A stretch of DNA of 64,000 nt, from the NCBI RefSeq assembly GCF_023336895.1, contig NZ_JAMBLT010000006.1, forward strand, positions 23,696 through 87,695. Reading direction: 5' to 3'. Below, piece by piece: positions 42,231 through 50,649 of this stretch. The notes beneath the pieces were generated by a model. It was given only the letters and a program-made list of their open reading frames with translations. It was not told the origin of the DNA and ran no database searches. Each line of letters starts with the position of its first letter. The stretch's first letter is position 1. Position numbers and translations under genes: made by a program. The stretch is from Parasutterella secunda. GTDB taxonomy: Bacteria > Pseudomonadota > Gammaproteobacteria > Burkholderiales > Burkholderiaceae_F.

Positions 42231-42684
42231 AACTGAAGTTCACAAGACTCAAATCATGTGCCGATACTTGGATGAACCAGGAGAACCGACCAGAACATAC
42301 ATTTATGGATCGGATGGTTCATTTGAAGTGTTGGAGGATAACGTGCGAAGTGTCATGGTTTATGCATCGGACGATTCTTTGGCGCCTGTTGTGGAAAAGG
42401 GGATGCGGCTACTCGTTGACACGGCTGCTAAAACCTATGATGGGGATGATATTTATGTGTTTTATCAGGGAAAAGATCGTTTAATCGATATTGCGAAACT
42501 TGTCCGTTGCGAGGATGGAAGCTTTAGCTATATTTCTGACTATTCACATCCAAAGAATTTAAAGACGCTCGATAACCTTGAGTTTCTTGGTAAAGTTTAC
42601 GAAATTCAGATTAAAGTGCCTCGTTTGAAACTAAGTGACCTAAACGAGAAATTTACGAATAAGGAAGACCATTTCCATGTCTGA
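42217..42684 (+). CDS. Module A: S24 peptidase-like protein, 155 aa
   Basis: Starts at ATG 42217 inside the end of the first gene. Residues ~45-110 resemble the S24 (LexA/UmuD) peptidase fold: DDSLAPVVEKGMRLLVDT aligns with the Ser loop (xDSMxPxxxxGDxxxVD) and IAKL with the Lys strand. There is no obvious DNA-binding N-terminus or Ala-Gly cleavage site. Paralogue of 61466-61942, in which the aligned Ser is Ala. Overlaps umuD-like gene by 8 bp. Probably a partner or decoy of the UmuD-like protein; function unproven. Confidence 0.7.
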   Translation: MDGIKTEVHKTQIMCRYLDEPGEPTRTYIYGSDGSFEVLEDNVRSVMVYASDDSLAPVVEKGMRLLVDTAAKTYDGDDIYVFYQGKDRLIDIAKLVRCEDGSFSYISDYSHPKNLKTLDNLEFLGKVYEIQIKVPRLKLSDLNEKFTNKEDHFHV

Positions 42685-43306
42685 TAAAAAAAGAGGAGGC
42701 TATCGACCCAATGCAGGTAGAAAGCCCATCGGTGATGAAGCACTCTCGGCAACGATTATTGCTCGGGTGACGCCTAAACAGAAAGAAAATTTCAAAACAT
42801 TTGGCGGCGGAGATTGGTTGCGCTCGGCTCTGACTTTACCTGAGGTAATGGAGTCACGGGATCTGCCGGATTGGGTGCAAAGGGTCAATCCAGTCAAACA
42901 GCTATCGGTGCCAGTGTTTCAATATTCCGTTCAGGCAGGCTTCCCGTCGCCTGCGGAAAGCTACAAGGAAACATTGGACTTCAATGAATTGCTTGTCAAT
43001 AACGAATCTTCGACATTTGTTCTGCGCGTCAGCGGTGAATCCATGGTTGATGCCGGGATTTTTGAAGATGATCTAATTGTTGTTGATCGTTCAAGAACGC
43101 CAAAAAATGGCGATATTGTGGTGATGCAGATTGACAATGAGTATACAGTCAAGCGCTTTATGAAAACGAGTGACGGTTTTTATTTAAAAGCGGAGAACTC
43201 TTCAGGACTTTATAAGGATATTTACCCGGAAGAAGATCAAGAATGGCATTTATTCGGCGTTGTGAACTACGCGATTAAATCACTTGCGGCTCGAAAGGTG
43301 TCTTAA
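42677..43306 (+). CDS. Module A: UmuD/LexA-like S24 peptidase with basic N-terminal domain
   Basis: 209 residues. The N-terminal ~55 residues are basic (GGYRPNAGRKP) with a possible ribbon-helix-helix (ARVTPKQKENFKTFGGGDWLRSAL), unlike E. coli UmuD, which has 139 residues and no such domain. The C-terminal ~125 residues are a full UmuD: cleavage site Ala87-Gly88 ([11 protein letters not shown]), catalytic Ser122 in SGESM and Lys159 in YTVKRF. It could be both a self-cleaving repressor and a polymerase subunit. No umuC follows; instead a 49-codon membrane gene starts 2 bp after the stop. Confidence 0.85.
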   Translation: MSDKKRGGYRPNAGRKPIGDEALSATIIARVTPKQKENFKTFGGGDWLRSALTLPEVMESRDLPDWVQRVNPVKQLSVPVFQYSVQAGFPSPAESYKETLDFNELLVNNESSTFVLRVSGESMVDAGIFEDDLIVVDRSRTPKNGDIVVMQIDNEYTVKRFMKTSDGFYLKAENSSGLYKDIYPEEDQEWHLFGVVNYAIKSLAARKVS

Positions 43307-43308
43307 TT

Positions 43309-43458
43309 ATGGGTATTGAGCAAATAGTAGAGGTTTGCCTACTTTCTATTGTTTTGTTTTTCTTTCTTCTTTTCTTGATTGAGTGGATCAAACAGGAAAG
43401 ATGCATTAAGAACGGAGCCGGGTGGATAGAAAAAATTAAGCAGTCAAGAAGCAAATAA
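43309..43458 (+). CDS. Module A: small single-span membrane protein, 49 aa
   Basis: ATG 43309, two bases after the umuD stop (TAATTATG), stop TAA 43456-43458. One hydrophobic segment at ~6-26 (rich in Leu, Phe, Val) then a basic tail GAGWIEKIKQSRSK. The tail is homologous to GEGWIEAIKKTRR in the 48-residue protein at 59350-59496, which ends module B after umuC. Size and topology recall SOS-induced membrane peptides of the TisB/DinQ kind, but no sequence relation is claimed. Confidence 0.65.
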   Translation: MGIEQIVEVCLLSIVLFFFLLFLIEWIKQERCIKNGAGWIEKIKQSRSK

Positions 43459-43536
43459 AACGATGGATAGAGCCAGATTTATCCCCAAAAATTGTGGATG
43501 GTTTTGTGAATATTTGTTGAATAGGTTGTGTAAAAA

Positions 43537-43554
43537 AGTTTTGCCGGCTAAACT
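43537..43554. repeat. Dispersed palindrome copy 8 (one mismatch)
   Basis: AGTTTTGCCGGCTAAACT, one substitution from the consensus, followed by a T-run. It sits between the end of UmuD module A and the helicase gene. Confidence 0.85.
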
Positions 43555-43592
43555 TTTTAATCAGATTGGTATTGGATTTTTGGGTTTTAAAG

Positions 43593-46019
43593 ATGTCGAT
43601 TTTTGGGAAAAAATCTCAGTTAATTAATTATTTCAAGCAGTTTGCTGAAAGTGAGGAGCGATTTTCATCCAGTCGGTCCGAAAACAGCTATGCTCCGGTT
43701 CGAACTATTTTGGAAGAAATTGAATGTGAAGGGATAAATTCCCACTCAGTGCTTACGCAGTATTTAGACGGAAAAGTTAAAAAGTCAGATTTAGTTGGTG
43801 AAGAACCGATAATTTATCCCTTTGGTTGTAACCAGAGCCAAAAGAAAGCTGTTGAACAAGCGTTATCGAATTCATTGAGTGTGATTCAAGGGCCTCCAGG
43901 AACTGGCAAAACGCAGACTATTCTCAACATCATCGCCAATCTTATGATCCGAGGAAAAAAGGTGGCGGTCGCTTCTAATAACAATGCTGCGACAGAAAAT
44001 GTTAAAGAAAAGTTGGATAAAGCTGAATTTGGGTTAGGGTGGCTGGTTGCAGAACTGGGTAACAGAAAGATTCGTGAAAAGTTTTTCTCTGATTTGCCGA
44101 AAATAAAGTTGCAAGATGCATGGGGCGATTTTGAGTTAAAGCCCAATGAAATCGTTCAGTTGGGGCAGATAGTTGACACCTATTATGAAAAGCAGCTTCT
44201 TTTGCAAAATATTAGGAAAGAACTCCATGAACTGGAACTCCAAGGTTCTGTTTTTATTGAAGAAGCTGAAAAAGATGGTCGAAAAATCAAAGATAGTCCT
44301 TGGTTTAATCAACTATCTCAACGTTCGGTTGGCAGTCTTAGAGAGATTGAGCACTATGTACGAGCCCTTTCAGTGCCAGAGAAGTCACTTAAGTATTACT
44401 GGTCGCGGTTTGAGCTCTTTTTAAATGGTGTTCGGCAGCATGAAGAAATTCAAAAACAGATGGATGTTTTCTTGGATGCCGTCATTTGTGCAAGAGCCCA
44501 AGTGCAGCAAAAAAGCCTTCAAAGGGAAGCGGCTGATTTGGAAAAATGGTTAAAGAGTCATTCGGAAGATGAAAGAAGACTCATTGATCTTTCCAAACAA
44601 TATCTCTTACGTAAGATCTATGACCGGTATTCCACAAGGGTAGTTGATCGCCCATTTTCTCCTGAGCGCTATCGCAGTAACGCTGCTCTTTATCGGCGCT
44701 ATCCAATCGTAATAGCTTCTACTTTTGTGATGCCGTTTTCGTCTCCCTGGAAGCGGTTGTTTGATTTTTTGATTATTGACGAAGCATCACAAGTAAGCGC
44801 TGCGGCCGGAGCAGCTTGTTTAAATTACGCGGCACAGGCGGTGATCGTTGGGGACTCCAAACAGCTGCCAATGATTGTAAAGAGTAAATCAGACGAGTTA
44901 CCCAAGGTCCCGGAAGAGTTTGATGCCACAAAGAAAACAATTTTGGATTCAGTCATTGCCAGTATGGGGGAGAGGTTGCCAGTCACCATTTTGAGAGAGC
45001 ATTATCGCTGTCACCCAGACATTATTGAATTCTGCAACCGACGCTTTTATGGTGGCGAACTCATTGCTATGACTAAGCGCCTCCATCATTCAAAGCCTTT
45101 CGAATGGGTACAAATGACTGAATCTCGAGTGACTCGAACGGATGCGGGAAGCTACTTTAATGATCGGCAGTTACAAGAGACTCGCCAAAAAATAGAAGAA
45201 TTGAAAAAGCAGGGACTGGCAGATTCAAATATTGGAGTCATTGCTCCTTATCGTGCTCATGCCTACAAAATTAATCAGAGCAGCTCAAAAGTTATTGCGG
45301 ATACCGTCCATCGATTTCAGGGACGTGAAACCGATGTCATTATTTTTGATGTTGTTCGTAATAGGGCGGATGCCTTTATTGATGATCCGAATTTAATCAA
45401 TGTGGCTGTTTCTCGTGCAAAGGACCAATTTATTTTGGTTTCTGCGCCACTTTCTGATCAAAAAGACTCCAATATCGGTGCTTTGATTGAATACATCAGT
45501 CACTTGGATCCAGAATCCCGCAAAATTTCACAATCGAATCTTCGTTCAGTGTTTGATGTGCTTTATCGGAAAGATGACAACGTAACCATTAAAACTAAGA
45601 AAGGGGAGTCACCAGCTGAAGCGATTTTCCGAGAGTTGTTGGGGTCGCTTCTTAAAGAGCTACCGATGTGCAGTTGGTCTTTTATTCAGGAATATCCATT
45701 AAGGCTTTTACCATCTAGTTTTGCTGGGTTTAGTGAAGAAGAAAAGCGCTTCATGAGAAATGGTTCCAGATTAGATTTTCTGCTTTACGATCGGATGAAT
45801 AACCAACCGCTTGCTGCCTTTGAAGTCGACGGTGCGTCATTTCATGAAAAAGGGACAAAGCAAGCCGAAAGAGATAACCTAAAAGACAATATTCTTAAAA
45901 GCCTGAATGTTCCCTTGATTCGATTCCGCACGGATACAGTAGTAGGAGGTGAGCAGTCTCAATTAAGGTCGTTCTTAAATTCTATTTATTGTCAGCGCAA
46001 TAAAGAAGAGCGAATATGA
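43593..46019 (+). CDS. SF1 (Upf1-like) helicase fused to a C-terminal nuclease-like domain
   Basis: 808 residues from ATG 43593 (TTG 43566 also in frame). Helicase motifs: Q-motif NQSQKKAVEQAL, Walker A GPPGTGKT (~100-107), Walker B LIIDEAS, HYRCHPDII, TVHRFQGRETDVI, and VAVSRAKDQFILV. The last ~150 residues (RNGSRLDFLLYDR ... AAFEVDGASFHE ... PLIRFRTD) look like a DUF2726/MTES_1575-type PD-(D/E)xK domain, with D...EVDG as the candidate catalytic pair. Such helicase-nuclease fusions occur in defence islands and repair. The N-terminus before the Walker box is shorter than in many relatives. The stop overlaps an ATG (ATGA) that starts the recombinase region. Confidence 0.85.
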   Translation: MSIFGKKSQLINYFKQFAESEERFSSSRSENSYAPVRTILEEIECEGINSHSVLTQYLDGKVKKSDLVGEEPIIYPFGCNQSQKKAVEQALSNSLSVIQGPPGTGKTQTILNIIANLMIRGKKVAVASNNNAATENVKEKLDKAEFGLGWLVAELGNRKIREKFFSDLPKIKLQDAWGDFELKPNEIVQLGQIVDTYYEKQLLLQNIRKELHELELQGSVFIEEAEKDGRKIKDSPWFNQLSQRSVGSLREIEHYVRALSVPEKSLKYYWSRFELFLNGVRQHEEIQKQMDVFLDAVICARAQVQQKSLQREAADLEKWLKSHSEDERRLIDLSKQYLLRKIYDRYSTRVVDRPFSPERYRSNAALYRRYPIVIASTFVMPFSSPWKRLFDFLIIDEASQVSAAAGAACLNYAAQAVIVGDSKQLPMIVKSKSDELPKVPEEFDATKKTILDSVIASMGERLPVTILREHYRCHPDIIEFCNRRFYGGELIAMTKRLHHSKPFEWVQMTESRVTRTDAGSYFNDRQLQETRQKIEELKKQGLADSNIGVIAPYRAHAYKINQSSSKVIADTVHRFQGRETDVIIFDVVRNRADAFIDDPNLINVAVSRAKDQFILVSAPLSDQKDSNIGALIEYISHLDPESRKISQSNLRSVFDVLYRKDDNVTIKTKKGESPAEAIFRELLGSLLKELPMCSWSFIQEYPLRLLPSSFAGFSEEEKRFMRNGSRLDFLLYDRMNNQPLAAFEVDGASFHEKGTKQAERDNLKDNILKSLNVPLIRFRTDTVVGGEQSQLRSFLNSIYCQRNKEERI

Positions 46020-46886
46020 AAGGGCTAGCGGAATTGGTATTAAGACATCGGGGGTTTTCGTCTTTATCTCTAGGCTACGCGACAATATGCAGCGATTTTA
46101 TGCCCTTCATAATCGGTAATTGAGGATTTAAAGATAATTTCAAACGCTCCGCAACGGGGAAGATTGGGCTAATCTGGATGACTCCTATGGTCAAAGATCC
46201 AATATCCGGAAATGGTTTTCCTGAAGAATCGTTTGGTAGAGCAGGGGAAGGCGCCATCAACCATTAATCTGAAAATTTCCCTGTTAAAGGATTGGCTTTC
46301 CAATGATGGGCACAGCGATCATACTTGGATAACCATCAAGTCCATTATGGGGGTAAGAGGTTCTAGAGTAGAAAGAGGACGAGCGCTCAAACCAATGGAA
46401 ATGGCCAAAATTGTTTTCCGCTGCGAAGACGGGGAGAGTGTAAAGGGTATTCGTGACGCTGCGATTTTGGCGCTTGGTGCCGGCTGCGGTTTTCGCCGGG
46501 CAGATATAGTTAATGTTCGACTCGATGGTGTTGACCGGGATAACTGGTCAGTTAGAGTAATTGGAAAGGGGAATAAGGAACGGTTGGTTTTATGTCCCGA
46601 TATATTTTGCGCTATTTACAAGGGTGGCCACCTAGATACTCTAAGACCACTTATAGAATCCGCAGTTTATTTCATGTTAAAAAAGCGGGTAGAGGAAAGT
46701 GGCGGCGGCGCTTTTACACCCCACGACCTCCGTCGATCGTTCGCTACAAGGCTTTTTGAAAATGGTAATGATGCCAACATTGTTCGAGAAAATATGGGGT
46801 ACACTAGCATTCTTACAACCCAACGGTACGATAAGCGGGATAGAGATCGAGCAAAGGAAGCGACTCGAGGTGTTCGACTCTTTTGA
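46016..46886 (+). pseudogene. Tyrosine recombinase, N-terminus probably frameshifted
   Basis: The clear part is 46212-46886 (224 residues): catalytic Arg near residue 95 (GCGFRRADI), His171-x-x-Arg174 (PHDLRRSFATR), and Tyr206 in TSILTTQRYDK; the His/Trp before Tyr is replaced by Tyr (MGYTS). A SAM-like N-terminal domain is cut short. An ATG at 46016 overlapping the helicase stop opens only 35 codons, and other short frames (EDWANLDDSYGQRSN) lie in between, suggesting one or more frameshifts. If the 224-residue protein is made from ATG 46212, it might still be active. It lies next to the R-M genes. Confidence 0.7.
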
Positions 46887-46899
46887 GTAGATTGAAGTA

Positions 46900-46909
46900 G
46901 GGGGGGGGG
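46900..46909. repeat. G10 homopolymer
   Basis: Ten consecutive G between the recombinase stop and the end of hsdS. Such tracts slip during replication. Here it is outside the genes, at the foot of the hairpin 46907-46952. Confidence 0.9.
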
Positions 46910-46952
46910 ATTTATTAAGTTTAGGAACGAGTCCTTTAACTCAATAAATCCC
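46907..46952. terminator. Hairpin between recombinase and hsdS
   Basis: GGGATTTATT pairs with AATAAATCCC around a loop that carries the candidate recombination site 46920-46938. It lies between two converging genes and could terminate both. Confidence 0.5.
46920..46938. other. Candidate left recombination site of the R-M cassette
   Basis: TTTAGGAACGAGTCCTTTA, about 80% identical to 50388-50406 (TTTAGGGACGAATCCTTGG), in the same orientation. Each has AGG...TCCT half-sites around a 5-base spacer. The pair brackets the two R-M genes. Confidence 0.35.
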
Positions 46953-46997
46953 AATTGTGTGCATTTCAAACGAAAAATTCAACCAATTACAACAAAC

Positions 46998-48023
46998 TTA
47001 TTTATTGATAGCTTTTTTTGTAGCCTCAATTTTGTTGTCAGCATATTCAACAACATCTTTAATGACTAGTTTTTTTACTGCGGAAATGAGAGTTTCCATA
47101 GTGTTGAAGTCAGGTAGCCCATCATCAGAAGCAGGTAATACGACAATACTATTTTTTGCAACAGACCAATGACGAGAGTAACCTAGGTTTGGGATAGCCT
47201 TTTTCCAAGCGGAGCAAATATATAGTGCTTCGCTGATTTTTTTGAATTTTGGCACTAACACTTTTACATTATCTGTCACAGAAAAATTCTTCCTGGCAAT
47301 ATTCATTGAGCGTGTATGATCACCAAAAACGATATAGAAGGGGATGTTTTCTGATACCAGGTAATCGGCTTCTAAATCTGTTTGACCAATAATGCCATTG
47401 TTTGAGGAATCAGACGAGAAAACATCCACGGTTCCGTCATTGGTTAAGTCATCCTTTGTTAGTTTTCTTTTTCCAGAAAGAGGTGTAATAAAATTCTGGA
47501 TGGGGAATTTACACCAACTCTTAGTATTGAAATTATCAATCGCAAAACGTTCTTTCTCTGTCAGCTCATAGTCCTTTAATCCAGTGACGGTTAGATAAGC
47601 TTCCAGCTCCGCCATGCGCTCCGCTTCCAGCTCCGCCATGCGCTCCGCTTCCAGCTCCGCTACGCACCTTTCCATAAAAACAAAATCAATGTCTCCATTG
47701 GATAGTACAGGTAACAAAATAGAATTGATTTTAACGCGTTCCCAACTAGCCTTTTTCTCGTAACCATAAAGATGTTTAATAGCTTTACCAATCGCAGTTG
47801 ATAAAAACATTAAAAGTCTTGAATTGTTGAGACGACTGTATTTGGCTTTGATTAAATAGGCGTTGTATAAGACTCCGGTTTTTTGAGGTTGAGGGTAGAC
47901 GTCTCCAGTAGAAATGGCACCGTCATTAACGATGTCAATAGACATGGTGACAGAATCCCATTCATCTTCACGCCCATAATACATAACACCATTATTACCA
48001 TGCTTAGCATTGACTAGGGGCAA
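46998..48023 (-). CDS. hsdS: HsdS/BcgIB-like specificity subunit
   Basis: 341 residues from the first standard start, a TTG at 48023, but the frame is coding further up: NKKLEQVKWGEFKVGDLFEK is encoded upstream to about 48170, with no ATG, GTG or TTG there. Two target-recognition domains (each with a WGEFKVGDLF or WCKFPIQNFITP type entry) are joined by a repeated helix AELEAERM (24-bp units, 47599-47667). It directs the partner to its DNA site. Length resembles the BcgI B subunit. Downstream of the fused hsdM-nuclease gene. Confidence 0.85.
   Translation of the reverse strand: MPLVNAKHGNNGVMYYGREDEWDSVTMSIDIVNDGAISTGDVYPQPQKTGVLYNAYLIKAKYSRLNNSRLLMFLSTAIGKAIKHLYGYEKKASWERVKINSILLPVLSNGDIDFVFMERCVAELEAERMAELEAERMAELEAYLTVTGLKDYELTEKERFAIDNFNTKSWCKFPIQNFITPLSGKRKLTKDDLTNDGTVDVFSSDSSNNGIIGQTDLEADYLVSENIPFYIVFGDHTRSMNIARKNFSVTDNVKVLVPKFKKISEALYICSAWKKAIPNLGYSRHWSVAKNSIVVLPASDDGLPDFNTMETLISAVKKLVIKDVVEYADNKIEATKKAINK
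47599..47667. repeat. 24-bp tandem repeat in the hsdS linker
   Basis: Two perfect 24-bp units (47599-47622, 47623-47646) and a 21-bp partial third, coding for AELEAERM on the minus strand. It lies between the two recognition domains. In EcoR124-type enzymes, change in the number of such linker repeats changes the spacing of the recognised sequence. Confidence 0.9.
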
Positions 48024-48166
48024 ATTAAATTCTTGGTTTCTTTCGGTTGAAATATCGCGTTGTTTATCGAAATTTTCTTTTAATCCAATGGGGCATTTCT
48101 CAAATAAATCACCTACTTTAAATTCACCCCACTTAACCTGTTCAAGTTTTTTGTTAAGTGGGGACG

Positions 48167-50209
48167 CTATTTTCCCAGAGAATCATCACTCCTAGAATTT
48201 CTTAGTAAGTTAGCAACTTCCCAAGCTAAATAATCGCTCACTGTCTTTTTCAAATCAGCGAGAGTAGGTTTGGTATCCACAGGTGCAGACTGATTCCAAT
48301 CTGCACCATTTTCAGGGTCAATCGTTCCTTCGTAATAATCTTTTTCCGAAAGATATTTAAATTTTTTCTTACCATACCGAACCACTTGAACAAGCTCATC
48401 GTATCTTTCTTTGGCGTGGTCAGTATCTCTTAGATTAACACTGGCTTTCTTTCGGTTGGTTCTTGTATACCCATCATTGGAAAAGTCAATAAATTTGACA
48501 ATATCATCTTTCTGATGGGGCTCACTGACCCGGAAAACATAAATATTTGTTTGCACGCTGGATTTACCAATAAAAAGGTCTCCAGGCATTTTGATACTGG
48601 CAAGTAATGTATTCTTTTCTAGAATTCGTTTATTGTATTCAATAGCTTTTCCTGATCCGGCAGAGTTTTGAATGATGATTGCTGCATAGCCTTTTTTCAT
48701 TTTTGATAAAGCTTTCTCAACAAAAATCATCCCATTGCCTTTAGCGGAATAAGGGGGATTTAGTACAAAAGCATCAGCGGGGAAATCTTGCCCGGTCTTA
48801 CCAAATCCATATTTACCATCAAAATCAGTTAAGGAGTCTTTATTGAGAATGTTAGAACTACCGTCTCCCATAAGAATCATGTTGAGGATGGCCAGCATAT
48901 AAACACTTGGAAGAACTTCAATTCCAAGAAGTTGCTCCGCTTTTATTTGGGCTTCTTTTTTGGTGAGTTCGGCTGGAGAATGAGAGTGTTCTTTAGCATC
49001 GTTAAGCATTTCGTGCATCGCTGCTACGAGGAGACCAGCAGAACCAGTGGCAAAATCCCATACGTAAGAATCACGATTGACACGGGCTAGTTTGACCAAA
49101 AGAGTCGCGACATATGAAGGTGTTAAAACAACGTCGTTGAGTTTATCTTGGGAAAAACCAAGCCAACCGTACATTTCATTGAATAGCTTACCGGTAAAAT
49201 CTGTTGTTAAACCGATTTTGTAATACATTCCCAGATCATCAACGATCTTGTTAAATACACGTTTTAGTTGTGTTTCACCATCAACGACTTTATTCAGATT
49301 GTCGCTTGTTAATGTGTTCTGTAAAGTTCTTACAATAAGTTCTCTTTTATTTTCGGGGAGTTGTTTCTCTTTCAAGAAGGATTTAATTTTTCTGAGGATA
49401 ATTTCCCCATCAGTTTCCCCTTGTTCGGTTGAGCACTTTAAGTCTTCTTTTTCTAATGGTTTGACCTTGCCTGGGATGCCAAGCGTTGCAATGATTGAAG
49501 AGGCAACCAAGTACACACGGTCGTTTTCAGTCAGCCCTTTTTCGTTTTGGTAAATGTCGTTATTAAGTTTCGTTAAGCTGGCGGAGATCTCTTGTTCTCT
49601 TTTTTCTCTTAGTTGTTCGAGTTCTTCGGCAGACAAACTAAGATTCCTAACCTTTTCAATAAATTTGTCAACTTGAGAGGGAGCTAAGAATGAAAAATCA
49701 GTATATTCATCAACTTTTTGTCCGACACCTAAATTCTTTTTAGATACGTAATAAACGCCGATTTGATACCGAATCTTCCCTAACTCATCTTTGTAACCAG
49801 TCATACCAATAGCAATGATATCTGTGTAACTGGTGTGATGTAATAGCGCATTAGCATAATGAACGGCGCCATTAACAGCATAGGAGTTAATATTTTTGAA
49901 GTTAGGTTGTTTTTTGGGCGTTAGATTGTCAACGTTGCCGGCGGAGTCTAATTTTACTAGTCTGTCTTTGTAACCTTTATATTCAATGAGTACAGGCCAA
50001 TAATTAAGCTCTTTATCTCGTAACAACAATTTGGCATCGGGGCGATTACCACCTAGCCCCCCACTTTTAGACAAATAATTGTCAAGTGCTTTATCAATTT
50101 CAGAATTTAAACTTTCTTGTTCTAACTTGTAGTCAAGACCGTAGGATTTAAGCCAACCATTAGCTAAATCTGCAATATTTGGTTCGATAGATTGAGTTGT
50201 CTTTGCCAT
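48167..50209 (-). CDS. Fused nuclease-methyltransferase R-M subunit (BcgIA/HsdM-like)
   Basis: 680 residues. N-terminal ~100 residues hold a PD-(D/E)xK nuclease motif: Pro57-Asp58 (NRPDAKLLL) and Glu76-Tyr-Lys78 (LIEYKGYKD). A helical linker follows, then an N6-adenine methylase of the HsdM class with motif I DFATGSAG (~385-392) and catalytic NPPY (~484-487). Cutting and methylation in one chain plus a separate specificity subunit is the architecture of BcgI (type IIB), and explains why no hsdR is present. Starts at ATG 50209; its stop overlaps the hsdS open frame. Confidence 0.87.
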   Translation of the reverse strand: MAKTTQSIEPNIADLANGWLKSYGLDYKLEQESLNSEIDKALDNYLSKSGGLGGNRPDAKLLLRDKELNYWPVLIEYKGYKDRLVKLDSAGNVDNLTPKKQPNFKNINSYAVNGAVHYANALLHHTSYTDIIAIGMTGYKDELGKIRYQIGVYYVSKKNLGVGQKVDEYTDFSFLAPSQVDKFIEKVRNLSLSAEELEQLREKREQEISASLTKLNNDIYQNEKGLTENDRVYLVASSIIATLGIPGKVKPLEKEDLKCSTEQGETDGEIILRKIKSFLKEKQLPENKRELIVRTLQNTLTSDNLNKVVDGETQLKRVFNKIVDDLGMYYKIGLTTDFTGKLFNEMYGWLGFSQDKLNDVVLTPSYVATLLVKLARVNRDSYVWDFATGSAGLLVAAMHEMLNDAKEHSHSPAELTKKEAQIKAEQLLGIEVLPSVYMLAILNMILMGDGSSNILNKDSLTDFDGKYGFGKTGQDFPADAFVLNPPYSAKGNGMIFVEKALSKMKKGYAAIIIQNSAGSGKAIEYNKRILEKNTLLASIKMPGDLFIGKSSVQTNIYVFRVSEPHQKDDIVKFIDFSNDGYTRTNRKKASVNLRDTDHAKERYDELVQVVRYGKKKFKYLSEKDYYEGTIDPENGADWNQSAPVDTKPTLADLKKTVSDYLAWEVANLLRNSRSDDSLGK

Positions 50210-50387
50210 AGTTGTTATAAGCTTTTTTGGAAGCTAAAGTACATATAAACACACGAGAATCCATAATACACTAATCATCTTAATACAAAGTATTAAAGTC
50301 AATAATCACAAAACCATTACTTGATGCCTGCTTGTTGAGATTTTGCGCAACATATGGATACTTATGTTGAGTTATGTTTAAAAAATT

Positions 50388-50406
50388 TTTAGGGACGAAT
50401 CCTTGG
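50388..50406. other. Candidate right recombination site of the R-M cassette
   Basis: TTTAGGGACGAATCCTTGG, direct partner of 46920-46938, located ~180 bp upstream of the fused R-M gene. Confidence 0.35.
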
Positions 50407-50582
50407 ATCTCGCCCCTTTTCATTGAGTTTGCTGAAGATCTTAATTCCTTGCTTTCAAATAGTTATTGTCTTATTGGGACAATAGCCTTCTCCTTCGCGC
50501 ATGATCAGATAGCCCAGTTGGTTGGAAAGAAGGATTTTTAACATCAGTTAGAGCTGCAGGAATAGCTTTGACTGAATAATTT

Positions 50583-50640
50583 TAGGGGATCAATTTAAAG
50601 GGCGTTGAACGGGGTCATTTTAAAGTTCACTTGACATCCA
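50583..50640. mobile_element. Possible IS21-type end remnant
   Basis: Two spaced copies of a GGGATCAATTTAAAG / GGGGTCATTTTAAAG motif followed by CACTTGACA, a pattern seen at ends of some IS21-family elements (repeated GGGTCA-TTTT motifs). No transposase is attached, so this can only be a remnant. Confidence 0.3.
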
Positions 50641-50649
50641 TTAGAAAGG

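Noticed and set aside
46998..50209. Ordinary type I restriction system missing hsdR
   Set aside because: The nuclease motif PD...EYK in the methylase chain makes a fused type IIB/BcgI-like system a better explanation.
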